A stretch of DNA of 64,000 bases, taken from assembly GCF_932526225.1 (NCBI RefSeq), contig NC_064035.1, positions 18,279,969 to 18,343,968 on the forward strand. Reading direction: 5' to 3'. Below the pieces are notes generated by a model. It saw only the letters and a program-made list of their open reading frames with translations, ran no database searches and had not been told where the DNA came from. This DNA is from Nematostella vectensis (lineage: Eukaryota > Cnidaria > Anthozoa > Actiniaria > Edwardsiidae). Below, one piece after another: positions 29,601-48,829 of this stretch. Positions within the stretch are counted from its first letter, which is position 1. Each line of letters starts with the position of its first letter. Both the position numbers and the translations under genes were made by a program.

Positions 29601-30095
29601 ACTCGGGTTGTCCACTTAGTGACTGGTCTATACTTGGGTTGCGCTCTTAGTGACTGGGCTATACTCGGGCTGCCCACTTAGTGACTGGGCTATACTTTGG
29701 TTGCACTCTTAGTGACTGGGCTATACTCGTGTTGCGCACTAAGTGACTGGGCTATACTCGGGTTGCCCACTTAGTGACTGGGCTATACTCGGGTTGCGCA
29801 CTTAGTGACTGGGCTATACTCGGGTTGCACACTTAGTGACTGGGCTATACTCGGGGGTTGCGCACTTACTGACTGGGATATACTCGAGTTGCGCACTTAA
29901 TGGCTGGGCTATACTCGGGTTGCGCGCTTAGTGACTGAGATATACTCGAATTGCGCCCTTATTGACTGCGATATTTTCGAATTGCCCACTTAGTGACAAG
30001 GCTCTACTCGGGTTGCCAACTTAGTGGCTGGGCTATACTCGGGTTGCGCTATTAGTGGCTGCGATATACTCGACGGGGGTCGCGCACTTAGTGAC

Positions 30096-30296
30096 TAAGT
30101 GGAGGATATGGCATGGTTGCTTACTCAGCATCTTAGATAATATGAGCCAATTGGATTCTTTGCAGACTGTGTATATTTGTTTTCGGAAGATAGCTGCTTT
30201 TTCATTATTAAACTTGCTGGAAGTCAACAAGAGCTTTTTAAGTTGTTTTACTACACTGTTATTGAATTTTACATACGCTAGTAGTATCAGGATTTC
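30096..30296. repeat. Satellite-embedded module, copy 7
   Basis: Same module, 6,654 bp after copy 6. The module is essentially unchanged. The first repeat after it reads gttgcgctcttagg where the others have gttgtgctcttagg. Confidence 0.9.
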
Positions 30297-32191
30297 GGGC
30301 TATACTCGGGTTGCGCTCTTAGGGTCTGGGCTATACTCGGGTTGCGCACTTAGTGACTGGGCTATACTCGGGTTGCGCACTTAGTGACTGGGCTATACTC
30401 GGGTTGCGCACTACCTGACTTGGCTTTACTCGGGTTGTGCACTCAGTGACTGGGCTATACTCGTGTTGCGCACTTAGTGACTGGGCTATACTCGGGTTGC
30501 GCACTAAGTGACTGGGCTATACTTGGGTTGCGCTCTTAGTGTCTGGGTTATACTCGGGTTGCGCTCTAAGTAACTGGGCTATACTCGGGTTGTGAACTTA
30601 GTGACTGTGCTATACTCGGGTTGCGCACTTAGTGACTGAGCTATACTCGGGTTGCGCACTAAGTGTCTTGGCTATACTCGGGTTGCGCACTTATTGACTG
30701 GTTTATACCCAAGTTGCGCACTTAGTGACTGGGCTATACTTGGGTTGCGCTCTTAGTGACTGAGCTATAATTGGGTTGCGCACTTAGTGACTGGTCTATA
30801 CTCGGGTTGCGTTCTTAGTGTCTGGGCTATACTCGGGTTGCGCACTAAGTGACTGGGCTATACTCGGGTTGCGCACTTAGTGACTGGGCTATACTCGGGT
30901 TGCCCACTTAGTGACTGGGCTATACTCGGGTTGCGCACTAAGTGACTTGGCTATACTCGGGTTGCCCACTAAGTGACTGGGCTATACTCGGGTTGCGCAC
31001 TTAGTGACTGAGTTATACTTGGGTTGCGCTCTTAGTGTCTGGGTTGTTCTCGGGTTGCGCACTAAGTGTCTTGGCTATACTCGGGTTGCCCACTAAGTGA
31101 CTGGGCTATACTCGGGTTGCGCACTTAGTGACTAAGCTATTCTTGGGTTGCGCACTTAGTGACTGGGCTATACTTCGGTTGCGCTCTTAGTGACTGAGCT
31201 ATACTTGGGTTGCGCATTCAGTGACTGGTCTATACTCGGGTTGCGTTCTTAGTGTCTGGGCTATACTCGGGTTGCGCACTAAGTGACTGGGCTATACTCG
31301 GGTTGCGCACTTAGTGACTGGGCTATACTCGGGTTGCGCACTTAGTGACTGGGCTATTTTCGGGTTGCACACTTAGTGACTGGGCTATACTCGGGTTGCG
31401 CACTTAGTGACTTGGCTATACTCTGGTTGCGCACTTAGTGACTGGGCTATACTCGGGTTGCGCACTTAGTGACTTGGCTATACTCGGGTTGCGCACTTAG
31501 TGACTGAGCTATACTCGGGTTGCGCACTTAGTGTCTTGGCTATACTCGGGTTGCGCTCTCAGTGACTGGGCTATACTCGGGTTGTCCAATTAGTGACTGG
31601 GCTATACTTGGGTTGTGCACTTCGTGACTGGGCTATACTTGGGTTGTCCAATTAGTGACTGGGCTATACTCGGGTTGCACACTAAGTGACTGGGCTATAC
31701 TTGGGTTGTGCACTTAGTGGCTGGGCTTTACTCGGGTTGAGCACTTAGTGACTGGGCTATACTTGGGTTGTGCACTTAGTGACTGGGCTATACTCGGGTT
31801 GCACACTAAGTGACTGGGCTATACTTGGGTTGTGCACTTAGTGACTGGGCTATACTCGGGTTGTCCACTTAGTGACTGGGCTAAACTCGGGTTGTGCACT
31901 TAGTGACTGGGCTATACTCGGGTTGCACACTAAGTGACTGGGCTATACTCGGGTTGCACACTTAGTGACTGGGCTATACTCGGGTTGTGCACTTAGTGAC
32001 TGGGCTATACTTGGGTTGTGCACTTAGTGACTGGGCTATACTCGGGTTGCACACTAAGTGACTGGGCTATACTTGGGTTGTGCACTTAGTGACTGGGCTA
32101 TACTCGGGTTGAGCACTTAGTGAATGGGTTATATTGGAGTTGTGCACTTAGTGTCTGGGCTATACTCGGCGGGGGTTGCGCACTTAGTGAC

Positions 32192-32352
32192 TAAGTGGAG
32201 GATATGTCACGGTTGCTTACTCAGCATAAAAAAATGAGCCAATTGGATTCGTTGCAGACTGTGGATCTTTATTTTTGCAGGATAGCTGCTTTCTCATTAT
32301 TAAACTTGATGGAAGTCAACAAGAGGTTTTTAAGTTGTTTTACTACACTGTT
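32192..32352. repeat. Diverged edge copy of the module at the array boundary
   Basis: The last satellite unit is followed by cggcgggggttgcgcac and then a clearly related but diverged module (taagtggaggatatgtcacgg; later gatagctgctttctcatt and ggaagtcaacaagag). It lacks part of the internal catcttagataat region and departs from the other copies after tactacactgtt. Beyond it no 31-bp repeats occur. It is either the oldest copy or the single-copy source of the module. Confidence 0.85.
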
Positions 32353-32948
32353 TGTTTTATTGTCTAAGATTTTCCTAGTACGACCGTGCGAGTGGTAATC
32401 TGGGATGACGACATTCAAAGCTGATACACGTGTCACTGTCACTTCCGTAGATAACCCAGAAAGTGCTCTTCTGCTGGCAGGTCTTGCTCTCGCATTTTAC
32501 CTGCGCTATATTTGGTGCTAACCATGGGTGCCCGCGTAATGAGACCACGTAATTAACCGGTGAGTGTGTCAAACGCATTTTTGGTACAAGCAATTGTCTC
32601 AGCACCGACTGCTAACCGTTTAAAACAAGCATGATCTCTATCTAAATTCTGATTTCCGTTAGAAAATGGTTATCAATTACAGATTTATATTTCTAGTTTT
32701 TCTGCTCATTTTCCGTGACATTATTTTTTTGCATGTGTTGCAGATGGCAGCTAGCTGCAAATTGCTTCGAGCAAATTTGCCAGAAAAAAAGCTAATTTCT
32801 CCCAGAAATATTGATTCGACGATTAGAATCATGCGAAAACCAGAATTTTATGATTATCTCAAATAAGTAAGCAATTGCAATTGAAGATATTTTGGTTGTA
32901 GTTTTTTCAATATTTGCAACAGTTTTCAAGGTGACGAATACGAATACA

Positions 32949-33108
32949 TTCTTTTTTTTATAAGAACCTTTTTATAAGAACGTCCAGGCTGAGATTTCAC
33001 CAAATTTTGAGAACATGCAAAGAACATGCCGAGGCTCAGATAGCAACAACATATTGCTTGTTAGTCTTATGTGTTCTAAAATGCAGACGTTCTTATAAAA
33101 AAAGGGTG
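32949..33108. mobile_element. Short inverted-repeat element, TTATAAGAACGTC family
   Basis: The left side has tttataagaacgtcc and the right side has the reverse complement gacgttcttataaaa. The inner segment 32,970-33,046 (ending gccgaggctcagatag) recurs in inverted orientation at 51,802-51,868, and a relative lies at 48,068-48,233. It codes for nothing and is best read as a non-autonomous dispersed element. Confidence 0.65.
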
Positions 33109-33578
33109 TAATTTTTATGCAGAAAATCAATACAAATGTACCCTTGTTCCAGAGCCGTGAACGTCTCTCTATTTAGTGGCCAGCGAGGTCTTAACCTTCA
33201 TCGTTCTCCCAACTCAAGGCAATATTTCTCTGCCCTAATACACGGACCCCGGTACCGAACATGTGCGTTATTGCGACCAAACAAATACGATTAACTCCCC
33301 GTTATTACCCAGTCTCCCTTGCAGTCGTATTCTGAGTCCACAACGGCTGCGTAACCCCCACGTTTTCACCCATATTTACGCGATAACTAGCAAAGACATA
33401 ACAAAGGTATACGTTTAGGAAATTATTTACTACAATGTTTTTTTGTTATGAATTCCCAACTTCCTCGTAGCCCCAGTGTCCGCGTCCTATTTGCTGGGTC
33501 AAAGCACCCTTTGGTAACAAAACTAATGAGTAAGTTAGTATAGAATTTGAGGGAGAGGGTAAAGGGGGTTTGACCCTT

Positions 33579-33592
33579 CCCCCCCCCCCCCC
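33579..33592. repeat. Poly-C run (14 C)
   Basis: Uninterrupted C homopolymer. Minus-strand ORFs crossing it contain a glycine run and are not credible genes. Confidence 0.9.
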
Positions 33593-33963
33593 ACCGTCTT
33601 CTTGGGCTCCCCGGCAAAGTGTTCCTGGGGGAACAGGGAACAAAGGATAATACAGTTTTTTCTTGGGTATGCATATACCCCGAAACTATTCTAATTGGTG
33701 CGCGTTTTTAAATGATATAGGTGAGCTAAAAAACTAGATCCTCCCCTGTAATGATAGATATGGAAGATTGGATATGAAGAAAATCATGGCGTAAAGAAAG
33801 GTGAGACAATCGAAAACAGTGTTGTCTAATCCACAGTCTATCATCGGTGAGCTTTGTTTATTTATAAGTAGCTTTTTTGCACTTTTAAGTAGAAGCACCA
33901 AACTCGGCACATTGTTTCTCAAGTAAATAACGTTCCCATTGGATGCCAACTATCTGAAACTCT

Positions 33964-33977
33964 GGGGGGGGGGGGGG
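33964..33977. repeat. Poly-G run (14 G)
   Basis: Uninterrupted G run followed by a further G-rich stretch. It could form a G-quadruplex; no gene association is seen. Confidence 0.9.
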
Positions 33978-34918
33978 AGGGGGCGGAGAGTCAAACCAGC
34001 GATTTCTTTTTTCAGTATTGCTAAAAATGCAACAACAACATCAGCTTAACGTTACTTATAACACGTTGATACAGTGTAACGATCTGTCTTTTAACATTCT
34101 CGGTCAGGTCTGCTTATTAGATTTTAAACCCGCGTGCTGCGTTGCGCAGTGCATATTTAGGACTGGTGATTCTGGGTTGTAAATAATTGTTGACAATATT
34201 TTTTTGCGGGCGAAAAATTCATACTCATTTTGAAAATAATCTAGAAAATGCGCAAAAAGATTTAAGACGCCTTTATCCTAAAATAATTTATTTTTATTAT
34301 CGTCATCATTGTTACTTCTGGAGTAGTTGTTGCTATCATTATCATCATGCAGATTTGCAGAAGGATTTTTCACAAAATCTTGTCCCTATATAAGATGGCG
34401 TATCGCACCTTGATCTCTAGATCTGCAAAAGGGCAATACTATAACACTCTTTCGACATCCAATTGCTATTTTTAAAGCAACTGATTTCATAAACAAAAAC
34501 CACTTAATTGTTGATTCGTCCGTCTTTTGTGTTCTGAATGAAAGCCATGCACTAATACTGAGAGAGCTTTTGTATCTTTTATAGTCTACCTAAAGGAGCT
34601 ATATTCGTCATTGAGAACGCGCCGTGTAAATAGAATGGAATAATTTCCATGAAAATCCAAAGACATGAATATCACACATTTTGTGGAAATAAAAGGGAAC
34701 ATATATTGCCAGTAAATTAAATAATTCCGAATAAAAATCCATGAGAAAGAAAATTTCAATGCAAATCTCACTCCCGGCGGTTATAATTGAGTTCAAAGAA
34801 CACATTGATATGAATTTCATTATTCTTATCCATCTGTAAAGTATTTTTTCAATATGTTTTTTCGTTCCCCTGCGATTTGCTTTTATTTGACTTTTTTTTA
34901 GCACACACATAGACTTCT

Positions 34919-35102
34919 TGACGTCAGTGATACGTCATAGCTAAACTTATCTACTGCCTGCCTGCATATTAATGAGCTTAGTCGCTCGAAACAAACCATT
35001 TCCACCTGCGAATTACACATTCAGACCAAGCGCAATCGCTCACCTTTCAAACGGGGGCGTGCGTGGGCTGAAAATTCTAAATGTGAAGCTTCAATGACGT
35101 AA
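34919..35102. promoter_or_regulatory. Cluster of CRE/ATF-like sites
   Basis: A perfect palindromic CRE, TGACGTCA, is at 34,919-34,926, with TACGTCAT at 34,931-34,938 and TGACGTAA at 35,095-35,102: three sites of the CREB/ATF type within 184 bp. They are followed by a short ATG frame at 35,148 (six codons) ending at a good splice donor, actgtgagt, and another donor-like caaggtgaga near 35,246. They might mark a distal promoter of the R3H gene 4 kb downstream. No transcript evidence is available. Confidence 0.35.
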
Positions 35103-35246
35103 TTTTCTCGACAACCGGCTAAAAGAATCCTTCCGAGTTTGAAGAGTATGGATTTTGGAGGCACTGTGAGTTGGAGCGAAAAAAACTAACCGCTTTAAGA
35201 ACACATCTCCAAAGTGAAAAGTCAAGGCTTCAGTGTACGATTCAAG

Positions 35247-36929
35247 GTGAGAGGATCTTCCTGGATTGTTTCACCTAAAAAAACTCAGTTAAATCGATAC
35301 ATTTTAGAAAAAAGTTTTAAAATATTTTGAGAGCGCGAGGAAATATCAGTAAAACCCTAGAAAATCGATCACGAACATCGGTTTGACATCACGATCGAGT
35401 ATGTTAATTCGCCTTTTTTGAATCTAATATGTATAGAAATATATTTGTACTGACACTTCGCTATAAGGCTTTTGAAAAAAAAAACACCCTAATCATTTCT
35501 GAAATTGGAGATTTTCTATTAAAAATACGTTCAAACTCGTTTTTTTTAGATATTACGGGGTGCATAAAAAGTATCTTTTATGTTTTAAACAAAAACACAA
35601 ACGTCTAGTCACAGCTTGTCAAACTGTTAACAAGCAGTCGGGTTCTACTGTTTTTTGGTGTAGCTGGCTGGTATGAAGTAACACCAGAGAAATGGGATAT
35701 TTTCAGTTGAAGTTCATCGAGAGCTCGGCGTTTTTTTTTTTTTTTTATGAAAACTTTTTCTGGAGCAGAGGTAGAAGTGCTTCTAGAAAAAAAATACATT
35801 TTCATTTTTACTTTTCACATACTTAAAAGAACTCCAGTTCAAAAACCTATACGTGAAAGGAAGGTTGTACATATTTCGCGTAATACTGAATTAACGTGTT
35901 CTTCATTATTCAGTCATCTAAACTCAGTGTTACGTTATTTCATTAAAAGTATTTATGGAAAAAATAAGTCACGAATTACCGCACAACGTCGGAACCCTGA
36001 AAAAGTACATTTTTTTAGCGTGCATGTTTTTTTGATAAACATATAGCAAAAGTGCCCACACTTGAAACAGGCCAGAGGCGAGGGTGGATATTGGGGGCAT
36101 ATGACTAACCCCAATAATTTTGTCATATAATTTCAGTCACCCAAGCAGTATTTTTTAGCTATTATCGAACAATGGGCTATTCCGCTTCTTCCCTCCCAAT
36201 ATTCATGACTATGATACGGCATAAAAAGCCTTCCATGTTTGCACCATCAAGAACTACAAGAAAAGGGAAATTACATTGATTGAATAGCCTGTAATATATT
36301 AGCCTCCGTCATCTTTGTCCCCGGAGTTCCCCTTGCAGTACAGTGTGATTCAACGGGCATTAGAAAAGATGGCCATTCCTCTCCTAGTCATTCAATTCCA
36401 CAAAAATGGTAAACTTACAAAAAATGGGTAGGAATACTGTGGTAAGGTAAAAAAAAAAAGAAAGAAAGAAAGAAAAAAAGAAAAAAAAAGAAAGAAAGGA
36501 AGGAAGAAAGAAAGAGAGAAAGAAAGGAAGGAAAAAAGAAAGAAAATTGACCGATCCTCTGTAGCTTGGGCTTCTGTGGGAAGTTTTGTTTTCGTCTTTT
36601 TTATGCGGAAGCTTCAACATGTTCCCACGCGTTGTTAAAACGGAAGTCTTAAACTGGTTTAATCAACCAAACGCCCTGCGAGTAGGAGAGAGAGAGCGTT
36701 TCCTCTCCTCTGCACGCACACGGTAGGTGTGCAGTGTAGCCCGTGTCTGGAATACGTCTTCCGGTTTCATCTTTGAGTAATGGTAAACATCTACTATGGA
36801 TGGATTCGAAGGCGTTACAAATAGTGTAGGCCACAGTGCAATGTCGTCAAAAAATAAATAAATCAGGTGCCTCTTAATTCGATCGACTGTGGGTTAAACG
36901 AGAGTAGAAATTCCACCCCTAGACTAGCC
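35247..36929. other. Intergenic DNA, AT-rich
   Basis: No supported gene. The stretch holds homopolymer A/T runs and the (GAAA)n tract at 36,447-36,546. ORFs here are short, low in complexity or antisense to simple repeats. Confidence 0.5.
36447..36546. repeat. (GAAA)n simple repeat
   Basis: About 100 bp of purine-only aaag/gaaa repeats with slight degeneracy (gaaggaag interruptions). A minus-strand frame over it is mostly F, S and L and is a product of the repeat. Confidence 0.9.
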
Positions 36930-36939
36930 TACCAGTAGA

Positions 36940-37520
36940 CTTTTGATGCTGTTTTCGGCGTCCTCCCCACCCTCCCCCGGCGCCTCTCATCTTTTGTCAC
37001 TCGAATCCAAGATGGCGGCCACGAGCTGCGATTTCGGGTTATCGAGGGTTTTTCTCGCCGAAAAAAAAATCTAAAGCCTACATAGGCTAGGCCTAGACTT
37101 GCCGCAAGTCGCCTTCTTTGATTTCCCCTAAAAGGAGCGCGCGATCTAATGGGTATTTTTCTCAGTAAAAAAGTCTGGCGCGCCATTTTCTAAAAAAGCC
37201 TTGATTCCTTGCCCAATGTGTTGCGACTTCATAAATTGCTACAGCGAAAAAGAAAATAAAGACGAACCCCCCAAAAACGTAAACTCACAAGTAACCTAGG
37301 ATCATAAGGATATCAAGTAGAAACTCACAGCCTTGAAAATTAAGATAAGCACCCGGCTTCGGCAGTCCGGTATACGCTACGGGCAACACGAGCGCGCCCC
37401 GAACACACTTCCGAACCGCTAGTTCCTGCCACTGACTATAACGTCATTACCCAGAGGCCCTGGCGGAGCGAGCTGCGCGTGTAGGCCGGTGTGTTCTGCT
37501 CCATGCTTTAGAAACAACAC
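36940..37520 (+). promoter_or_regulatory. CpG-rich candidate promoter of the R3H gene
   Basis: This interval is much richer in G, C and CpG (gcgcgcc, gagcgcgcccc, gagctgcgcgtg) than its AT-rich surroundings. It contains a YY1-type motif, AAGATGGCGGCC, at 37,010-37,021, a sequence commonly found near animal transcription starts. The ATG in that motif opens only a 20-codon frame. The likely first exon follows within 300 bp. Promoter function is an inference. Confidence 0.45.
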
Positions 37521-37776
37521 AATCCCTGCAAATTCTGGGAGGTTTCTCCTGTTTACTAATACTATCCACTGACAGGAGCTGTTTTTTTTTTGGAAGGAAA
37601 GGCTCTAAGGGGTTGAGTGCTCGATTTATGTATTCATTGTCCTCTAGAAACGCCTGCTTCTTGTTTTTGTTTTCACGTCAGTGACACAGTTCGCAGTGAA
37701 AGCAGCTTGCTCAGAGAGAGCGAGAGCTGTTTTCTCTGTAGAGTTTGCCCGTTTATCATGTCCACCTGAATCACAG
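37521..37776 (+). other. Candidate 5' untranslated exon of the R3H gene
   Basis: A strong donor, tcacag|gtaaga, lies at 37,776/37,777, just downstream of the CpG-rich interval. The coding exon starting at 39,041 is preceded by an acceptor (ccttgatcag) that needs an upstream exon. The left edge is a guess. A second possible exon or acceptor lies near 38,405 (tatttccag). Confidence 0.35.
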
Positions 37777-39040
37777 GTAAGAAAGAGCACTACTTGATTT
37801 TCCCGGGATTCCGTGGACAGATTTGAATTAACTATCGCCCACGCTCTCAAGATTTGTTAGGAAAAATATGGTCGAGTCTGCCGGCGGGATGCTTTGTTAC
37901 TATAAAATCTGTTATGTGTTTTCTGTGTAGTACTTCAGGTATTCCCCAGTGTGTAGTTGATGGAAAGGAACACAGTTCAATTTTTGTAAAAGAAATAATC
38001 ATATTGGGCGTTGTTCTAAGCAGAGTTGCTTTACAGCTTTCTCTGGCAGACTTGATGTTTGGAGAAAGCGTTGAGGGTTCCATCACTTTGAATTATTTAT
38101 CGCTTGTGTTACTTATCATAGATGGCCTGTTTCCTTTGCAAAGCGGTGTATTTTTACCTGAACACCGTTTGTCGTCTTTTTTAACTGCACCATTTTAATT
38201 TGATCATAAAACGTAATGCGTAATTATTGCTCGATAGACTTTTAAGTCGACAATTGATATTTTCGCTTACTTGTCGTGTATATATATTCAAATTGTGCGC
38301 TGTCTTCACTGTCGAAATTTATTGTTTTTGTCGTGAATCTGTAAAGCTCTTTACTCTTTGGTTTTCGCTGGTAGTTAATACTTATCTCTGCTTTTTTATT
38401 TCCAGATTGTTGTCAACAATGGATCACTCTTTTTGCTGAGATCAAATCTTCAAGAATTATATTACTAGTAATTTCGACGCAAGCTTGAAAACAGCCCTAA
38501 AGTTGTGTTGATTTTTGAGTAAATTTATTACGTCCACCGTTATGAATCCTCCTCAGAAACGTTTTATGGGAAAGTTGTGACTAAAAATGATGTCGGTACT
38601 TATAGAAACCAAGGTAAAATAAATGACTAATTTATGTTTGAAGAGGGAGGGCTTGTTGCTTGAGTGATTTTGCACAATGCACCTACCATCTTTGTTACAA
38701 AACCTTTATTTTCTTGTTTTGTTTTAGATTAAAAACACAAATAACACAAATTTGCCAACCATGTGTGGCTGGATATTTAACTATATTGTATGATTTAGTG
38801 AAAAACTTTGCTTTTGTTTACAACTGATGATTTGAATATGTTCTTATACTTCATATTTGTCGTTTCACAGGCATGTCTATATTGCACTTTTCTCTACCCC
38901 ATTAAGACTCACCATTAATTTTATCATTTATTATATGTCCCAAACACGCAGTAGAAAAAAAATGCTCTATGTTGTTTACTTCTGTCTTTATTATTTATAA
39001 AAGTTGCTGTTTGTATTTTTACTAAGGTTGCCTTGATCAG

Positions 39041-47501
<8,461 letters not shown>

Positions 47502-47900
47502 CTAGGAATTTTTACGTTTCAATAAGTATTTTATTTTGTATTTTGATTTTTATATGGCTGTTTGAAGAAGCCTTCAGGATTTGATCCCGTATAGGAGCAG
47601 ATAGCCGCTAGATGCTCGATAATTATTATAAGGGGAATTTGAGAAAAGTGGAAAACCTCTAGAGATGTAAGAAATGCCTTAATTAAATTACCATAACAAA
47701 TCCGATATTGTTGTGCTTGTGAGTGTTTTTTTTTTTTTTGCTTTGATATTATACGACACTTTTTTTTTTATAGTATTGATTTTGGCTTGGATGATCCCCT
47801 AGGCATAAGTGACTCATCTTCCTACATACTTTTAATTAGAAACTCCATACCTAGATTTGTCTTAATTTAGAAAAAAAAAAATTCGCTGTGATACGATACA

Positions 47901-47906
47901 AATAAA
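47901..47906 (+). terminator. Candidate polyadenylation signal of the R3H gene
   Basis: AATAAA lies 400 bp after the stop codon (47,499-47,501), in an AT-rich 3' region without further splice-compatible coding sequence. Confidence 0.5.
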
Positions 47907-48067
47907 TACATATTTCTAACGTCGCTATATGGTCCGGGACCCTTAGCCGCAAACGTACGAACGTACGGCGCTGTACCATTCCCGCCTTCCGTGGCCTCCG
48001 TTACAGATGAGTTATTACTTTCTACATTTGTAGAAAGGGTCTTGAATTGCTAGAACCTGTAGAATAG

Positions 48068-48233
48068 TTCTTTTTTATAAGAACGTCTAATTTTTAGTCG
48101 AGGCTGAACCGTTCTTATTTTTGGGACATTTTAAGGCTGAATATGTTCTTAATGATATATGTGTTTAGTGTTTTTTGGACATGGCTGAATATGTTCTTAA
48201 CGATGTATAATGTGTTTAGTGTATATAAGAATA
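48068..48233. mobile_element. TTATAAGAACGTC-family relative with internal duplication
   Basis: It begins ttttttataagaacgtc, as in the element at 32,949. It contains a tandem pair of about 37 bp (ggctgaatatgttcttaa through gtgtttagtg) at 48,135-48,170 and 48,183-48,221. Confidence 0.5.
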
Positions 48234-48252
48234 TAATACCCAATGGATTAGA

Positions 48253-48347
48253 GTGGTTTTCAAAAACCCGTGAAATACTATTTAGGTTATTTAGCTCCAA
48301 CTCTCTGTTTTCTTTTGTTCTGGGTTGCACGGGATTTTGAAAACCAC
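48253..48347. mobile_element. 95-bp fold-back element
   Basis: Left arm gtggttttcaaaaacccgtg and right arm cacgggattttgaaaaccac are inverted copies of about 20 bp with one or two mismatches, enclosing about 55 bp. Its right end abuts the next repeat (caggcccgtacc). Confidence 0.65.
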
Positions 48348-48480
48348 AGGCCCGTACCCATTATTTTTCTTGGGGGGAGGGGGGGTGCGGAATCCGAAAA
48401 AGTGGACCTCATTTTTTCGGGGGGGGGGGGAAGGGGGGGGGGAGTTCTCTGATAAAATCCGACCACCCCCGAAAGATCAA
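48347..48480. mobile_element. CAGGCCCGTACC-ended repeat fragment with G runs
   Basis: It starts CAGGCCCGTACCC, then a G-rich stretch (gggggtgcgg, aaaaagtggacctc) and two long G runs at 48,419-48,442. The same end and the agtggacc motif occur inverted near 51,630-51,691, so this is a dispersed family, possibly hAT-like. The far end is unclear. Confidence 0.5.
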
Positions 48481-48829
48481 AGATGGGTTTTTTTATGCCT
48501 TTGCATTATCTCCACAGGACGTTTATTGTCGGATTGGGCTACATACTAGAGCGATCTAGCTGATGCTTTATAGTATTGTCTAATATATAGATTTAGGCAC
48601 TACCTAAAAGCGGAGCCAGCATTGAACACCTTTTGTATTGACTGATCAAAGTATTTTTGGGGGATCTAGGATCCTGCTCTTTACTGAGATTTATTGGACC
48701 AACCAAATGGATCCAGGTCTTATTCAATAATTTAAATTATGCAGTACATCAAAGTTAACAAACATAATTCCTGGTGTAAATATGGCTGTCTAAGTTGTCA
48801 AGAGTCTAATGGTAAATTCTTATTTCCCC

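Larger units (their letters stand above)
1..32191. repeat. 31-bp tandem satellite array with higher-order structure
   Basis: The whole stretch is head-to-tail copies of a 31-bp unit with the core tatactcgggttgcgcac followed by the quasi-palindrome CACTTAGTG and actgggc. Dividing the length by 31, after removing seven 201-bp inserts, gives about 1,000 units. A common variant is 3 bp longer (34 bp, gactgctggac in place of gactgggc, e.g. near 153). The array runs off the left edge of the window, so its true size is unknown. It is not telomeric (no TTAGGG) and not CRISPR (no spacers). 31 is not a multiple of 3, so no frame stays open through successive units. Its chromosomal role (pericentromeric, subtelomeric or other heterochromatin) cannot be told from the sequence. 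Confidence 0.97.
32353..34918. other. Intergenic DNA between satellite and first gene
   Basis: No coding region or RNA gene was recognised on either strand; the ORFs present are short and without family resemblance. The stretch holds an inverted-repeat element (32,949-33,108), a run of 14 C (33,579-33,592) and a run of 14 G (33,964-33,977). Confidence 0.6.

Noticed and set aside
2932-30384. Repeated 109-codon (+) and 65-codon (-) ORFs in the satellite as a multicopy gene family
   Set aside because: They consist of the module read through into 31-bp repeats. The C-terminal part is translated satellite, both strands are open over the same bases, and there is no recognisable domain. One substitution removes the minus-strand start in copies 2 and 5.
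1-32191. CRISPR array (direct repeats near 30 bp)
   Set aside because: Units are contiguous with no unique spacers, the setting is a eukaryotic chromosome, and no cas genes are present.
1-32191. Telomere repeat tract
   Set aside because: No TTAGGG or related short telomeric unit; the 31-bp unit has a different composition.
36384-36620. Phenylalanine-rich minus-strand ORF as a membrane protein
   Set aside because: Translation of the (GAAA)n simple repeat.
37013-37075. ATGGCGGCC at 37,013 as the R3H gene start codon
   Set aside because: The frame stops after 20 codons without a usable in-frame splice donor. The sequence is better read as a YY1-type promoter motif.
36929-37186. 85-codon minus-strand ORF as a divergent gene
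   Set aside because: Arginine-rich composition is what a CpG-rich promoter gives by chance. No domain, no splice structure and no poly-A signal were seen.
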